Source: JAXDBM01 sp964460245 (GTDB lineage: Bacteria > Desulfobacterota > Syntrophia > Syntrophales > Fen-1087). Taken from it: a stretch of DNA of 16,370 bases. The notes beneath the pieces were generated by a model. It was given only the letters and a program-made list of their open reading frames with translations. It did no database searches and had not been told where the DNA came from. Positions 14,897-16,370 of this stretch are shown here, piece by piece. The DNA is taken from contig CAYWTL010000057.1 of NCBI GenBank assembly GCA_964460245.1, forward strand, positions 1 to 16,370, in the 5' to 3' direction. The first letter of the stretch is position 1, and the number at the start of each line of letters is the position of its first letter. A program made the translations under genes and the position numbers.

Positions 14897-14943
14897 GCGC
14901 AACCATGAAAATTGCGCAACCATGAAAATGTGCGACGATGAAA
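14897..14943. repeat. Tandem direct repeats upstream of the unknown gene's promoter
   Basis: GCGCAACCATGAAAAT occurs perfectly at 14897-14912 and again at 14914-14929 (period 17). A third, degenerate copy begins at 14930 (GTGCGACGATGAAA, three mismatches in 14). The array abuts the predicted -35 on the minus strand, placing the copies at about -37 to -83, the zone where activators commonly bind. The area is clearly more AT-rich than its surroundings. Confidence 0.7.
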
Positions 14944-15035
14944 CGCAACGAGGAGTCGCATGCCTTCCGTTTCCGCCCCGCGAGGAGAAATTTTCCACGG
15001 GGAATGCCGGGCGCCCCGCTGACCCGGAAGGATGC

Positions 15036-15057
15036 CCGGGCGGGAATCGCCGCCCGG
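15036..15057 (-). terminator. Hairpin after the BASS transporter gene
   Basis: A perfect 8-bp stem, CCGGGCGG (15036-15043) with CCGCCCGG (15050-15057), and a six-base loop lies 13 bases past the transporter stop codon. No T-run follows on the minus strand, so termination would be weak or depend on other factors. Confidence 0.45.
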
Positions 15058-15070
15058 AACGGCGGATCCG

Positions 15071-16000
15071 TCAGTTCAACGCCGCCTTCGCACGGCGGTT
15101 CGCGTAATGCCGCAGGGGCATCACGAGGCCGAAGAAGGGGATGATGTACATGGCGGAGACCAGCGGCTCGAGCGGGCCGAAAAAAGCCGAGGCAAAAACG
15201 ATCACCAGGACGTTGTTCATGTTTCCCATCATCACCGCGCCGGCGAGCTGATCTTCGAGCGGGCCTCTCCAGAAAAACAGTATGCCGGCCGCGCAGCAGA
15301 TCGCCGACAGCCCCACCGCCGCGACGGCCGCCGTGAAGATGACGGCGGGGTCCGTCCTGAAAAGCGCCGAGTACCGGCAGAAGATCCCCAGATTGATCAG
15401 GGCGAAAAGCGCCAGCGAAAGGGGGAACTGCACCCGGAAGACGTGCCTCAGCAGGCCCGGGGCGAGGCGCCGAAGCGCCTCCACGATCAGGATGGGGACG
15501 AAGATCACCGTCAAAAGCATGCGGGTCATGGCCGCCATGGAGATTTCCGCGTGCCGGGAGGCGACCGACTGGACGAGAAGGGGCAGGGTGACCGGCACCA
15601 GCACCGACGTGACGACGACCACCACCAGGACCAGCGCGCTGTTGCCCCTCACCAGGTTGGAGATGAAGGGGGCGACCACGCCCGTGGACACGCCGCTCAA
15701 CAGCAGCGCGGCCAGGGCGTAGTCCGGCGCGAACGCCTGGAAGAGATAGTAGACCAGCGCGGGAAAGATCAGGCTCTTCAGGGCCACGAAGGCGAGGATC
15801 CTTCCCCTGTCGTTTCTCAACGTCGACCGGACGGTCTTCAATTCGATGGACAGGTAGCTGAGCGCGAAAAGGATCATCAGGCAGTACACGGGCAGTTCCC
15901 GAAAACGGGAACTGAACTCGGGGAAGAGGATCCCGGCGGCCATGGAGGAAAGGACGACGACCAGGAGCAGGAGATCGTTGAGGCGAAAGGGAAGCGGCAT
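15071..16000 (-). CDS. BASS-type (bile acid:sodium symporter superfamily) membrane transporter
   Basis: BASS proteins are ten- or nine-helix secondary transporters of the inner membrane that move organic anions with sodium. This 309-residue protein is almost entirely hydrophobic, with about nine to ten predicted segments. Family-like crossing regions are LLLSGVSTGVVAPFISNLV (about 99-117), with a small-residue and Ser/Thr-rich loop before SN, and GNMNNVLVIVFASAFFGPLE near the end. The latter resembles the second broken helix in which Asn/Gln residues bind sodium in other members. The C-terminus is short and basic (RHYANRRAK). There is no SD before ATG 16000, and the best -10 candidate ends six bases upstream, so the mRNA may be leaderless. 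Its substrate is unknown; neither neighbour suggests one. It is separated from the cytochrome gene by a strong hairpin. Confidence 0.72.
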   Translation of the reverse strand: MPLPFRLNDLLLLVVVLSSMAAGILFPEFSSRFRELPVYCLMILFALSYLSIELKTVRSTLRNDRGRILAFVALKSLIFPALVYYLFQAFAPDYALAALLLSGVSTGVVAPFISNLVRGNSALVLVVVVVTSVLVPVTLPLLVQSVASRHAEISMAAMTRMLLTVIFVPILIVEALRRLAPGLLRHVFRVQFPLSLALFALINLGIFCRYSALFRTDPAVIFTAAVAAVGLSAICCAAGILFFWRGPLEDQLAGAVMMGNMNNVLVIVFASAFFGPLEPLVSAMYIIPFFGLVMPLRHYANRRAKAALN

Positions 16001-16006
16001 GGCGCG

Positions 16007-16035
16007 AGGTTAGCAGAAAGTCATGCCGGGATCAA
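16007..16035 (-). promoter_or_regulatory. Candidate promoter for the BASS transporter
   Basis: On the minus strand TTGATC (16030-16035) lies 17 bases before TAACCT (16007-16012). Transcription would then begin at about the first base of the ATG, which agrees with the missing SD. The -10 matches consensus poorly. Confidence 0.3.
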
Positions 16036-16075
16036 TGGTTGTCCGGAGCCGGTGACACGGGGAACTGAAAGCGCA

Positions 16076-16105
16076 AGAGGCGGGACCCTTTCCGGTCCCG
16101 CCTCT
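16076..16105 (-). terminator. Strong hairpin after the cytochrome gene
   Basis: A perfect 12-bp stem, AGAGGCGGGACC (16076-16087) with GGTCCCGCCTCT (16094-16105), surrounds a six-base loop. It lies 68 bases after the cytochrome stop on the minus strand. The bases that follow are only mildly T-rich (TGCGCTTTC), so it may be a terminator, an mRNA end stabiliser, or both. Confidence 0.6.
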
Positions 16106-16173
16106 CGTGACGAAGCGGTTGGGGCAGTCGGGATGTCGGCGCAATGCTTCCCGAATCCCTTCTCCGTTGCCCT

Positions 16174-16370
16174 TCAGGGTACCCTGAAGTTGAAATTGTG
16201 GCACTGGTTGCAGTAGTTCTCGCTCTTGGCGTGCTGGCGATGGCAGAGGTTGCAGTCCAGATCCGTCCCGTAGTGGGGCGAGGTGTGGGGGTTTTCGGGC
16301 TTCACCTTTGCCGTCTTTTCCGCCAGCTTGGCCGTGCTGCCGTGGCAGGCCACGCATTTGTCCATCTCCA
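16174..16370 (-). CDS. Multihaem c-type cytochrome, c3/small tetrahaem type, N-terminal part outside window
   Basis: Only the last 64 complete codons are visible. They hold three haem c attachment motifs, CVACH, CNLCH and CNQCH, plus spare histidines (NPHTSPHYG, RQH) that could be the second axial ligands. The order and spacing (MDKCVACHG, then an NPH segment, DCNLCH, ENYCNQCHNFNFRVP) resemble the C-terminal part of the tetrahaem cytochrome domain of flavocytochrome c3 and Shewanella-type small tetrahaem cytochromes. At least one more haem motif and a signal peptide are expected beyond the right edge. Such proteins carry electrons in the periplasm to fumarate reductases, metals or other partners. 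The ATG at 16365 is internal, not the start. The stop lies within an 18-bp perfect palindrome, and a strong hairpin follows 68 bases later. Confidence 0.85.
   Translation of the reverse strand, partial: EMDKCVACHGSTAKLAEKTAKVKPENPHTSPHYGTDLDCNLCHRQHAKSENYCNQCHNFNFRVP

Overview
The window is high-GC bacterial chromosome, packed with short-gapped operons. The gene set suggests a Desulfobacterota (former Deltaproteobacteria) organism, perhaps close to the syntrophic Syntrophales: a nadK-recN pair, a short ArgA-type GNAT, ribosomal protein bTHX, a fused ADP-forming acyl-CoA ligase, and a c3-type multihaem cytochrome. This placement is inferred from gene content; no rRNA or marker tree was available. 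I saw no tRNA, rRNA, CRISPR array, insertion sequence or phage gene cluster, and no gene-free stretch longer than 300 bases.

Layout. (1) 1-5494, minus strand: rdgC-like gene, dsbC-like thiol isomerase, M29 aminopeptidase, small PF04020 membrane protein, and mutS, which runs off the left edge inside its Walker A motif. The last three are tightly spaced or overlapping. rdgC and the dsbC-like gene each have a TTGACA-type promoter candidate. (2) 5639-10065, plus strand: nadK, recN, GNAT and mltA are nearly contiguous (11-bp overlap, 3-nt and 5-nt gaps), followed by the 37-residue bTHX gene. This unit combines NADP supply, double-strand-break repair, an arginine-type acetyltransferase and murein turnover. 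(3) 10085-11667, minus strand: an MBL-fold hydrolase translationally coupled (ATGA) to a GDSL lipoprotein. (4) 11866-13890, plus strand: a large ADP-forming acetate/acyl-CoA ligase fusion, divergent from (3) across a 198-bp promoter region and closed by a clear intrinsic terminator. (5) 13970-16370, minus strand: an unrecognised 276-residue protein with a C-terminal cysteine cluster, a BASS-type transporter, and the C-terminal part of a multihaem cytochrome c.

Most of the window is ordinary housekeeping and accessory metabolism. The least explained part is 13970-14945. There the unknown gene is preceded by a good SD, a 14-bp inverted repeat, a candidate sigma70 promoter, and about three tandem copies of a 16-17-bp element directly upstream of the -35. 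This looks like a dedicated regulatory region for a gene of unknown function. I found no clear evidence of a wholly new multi-gene system.
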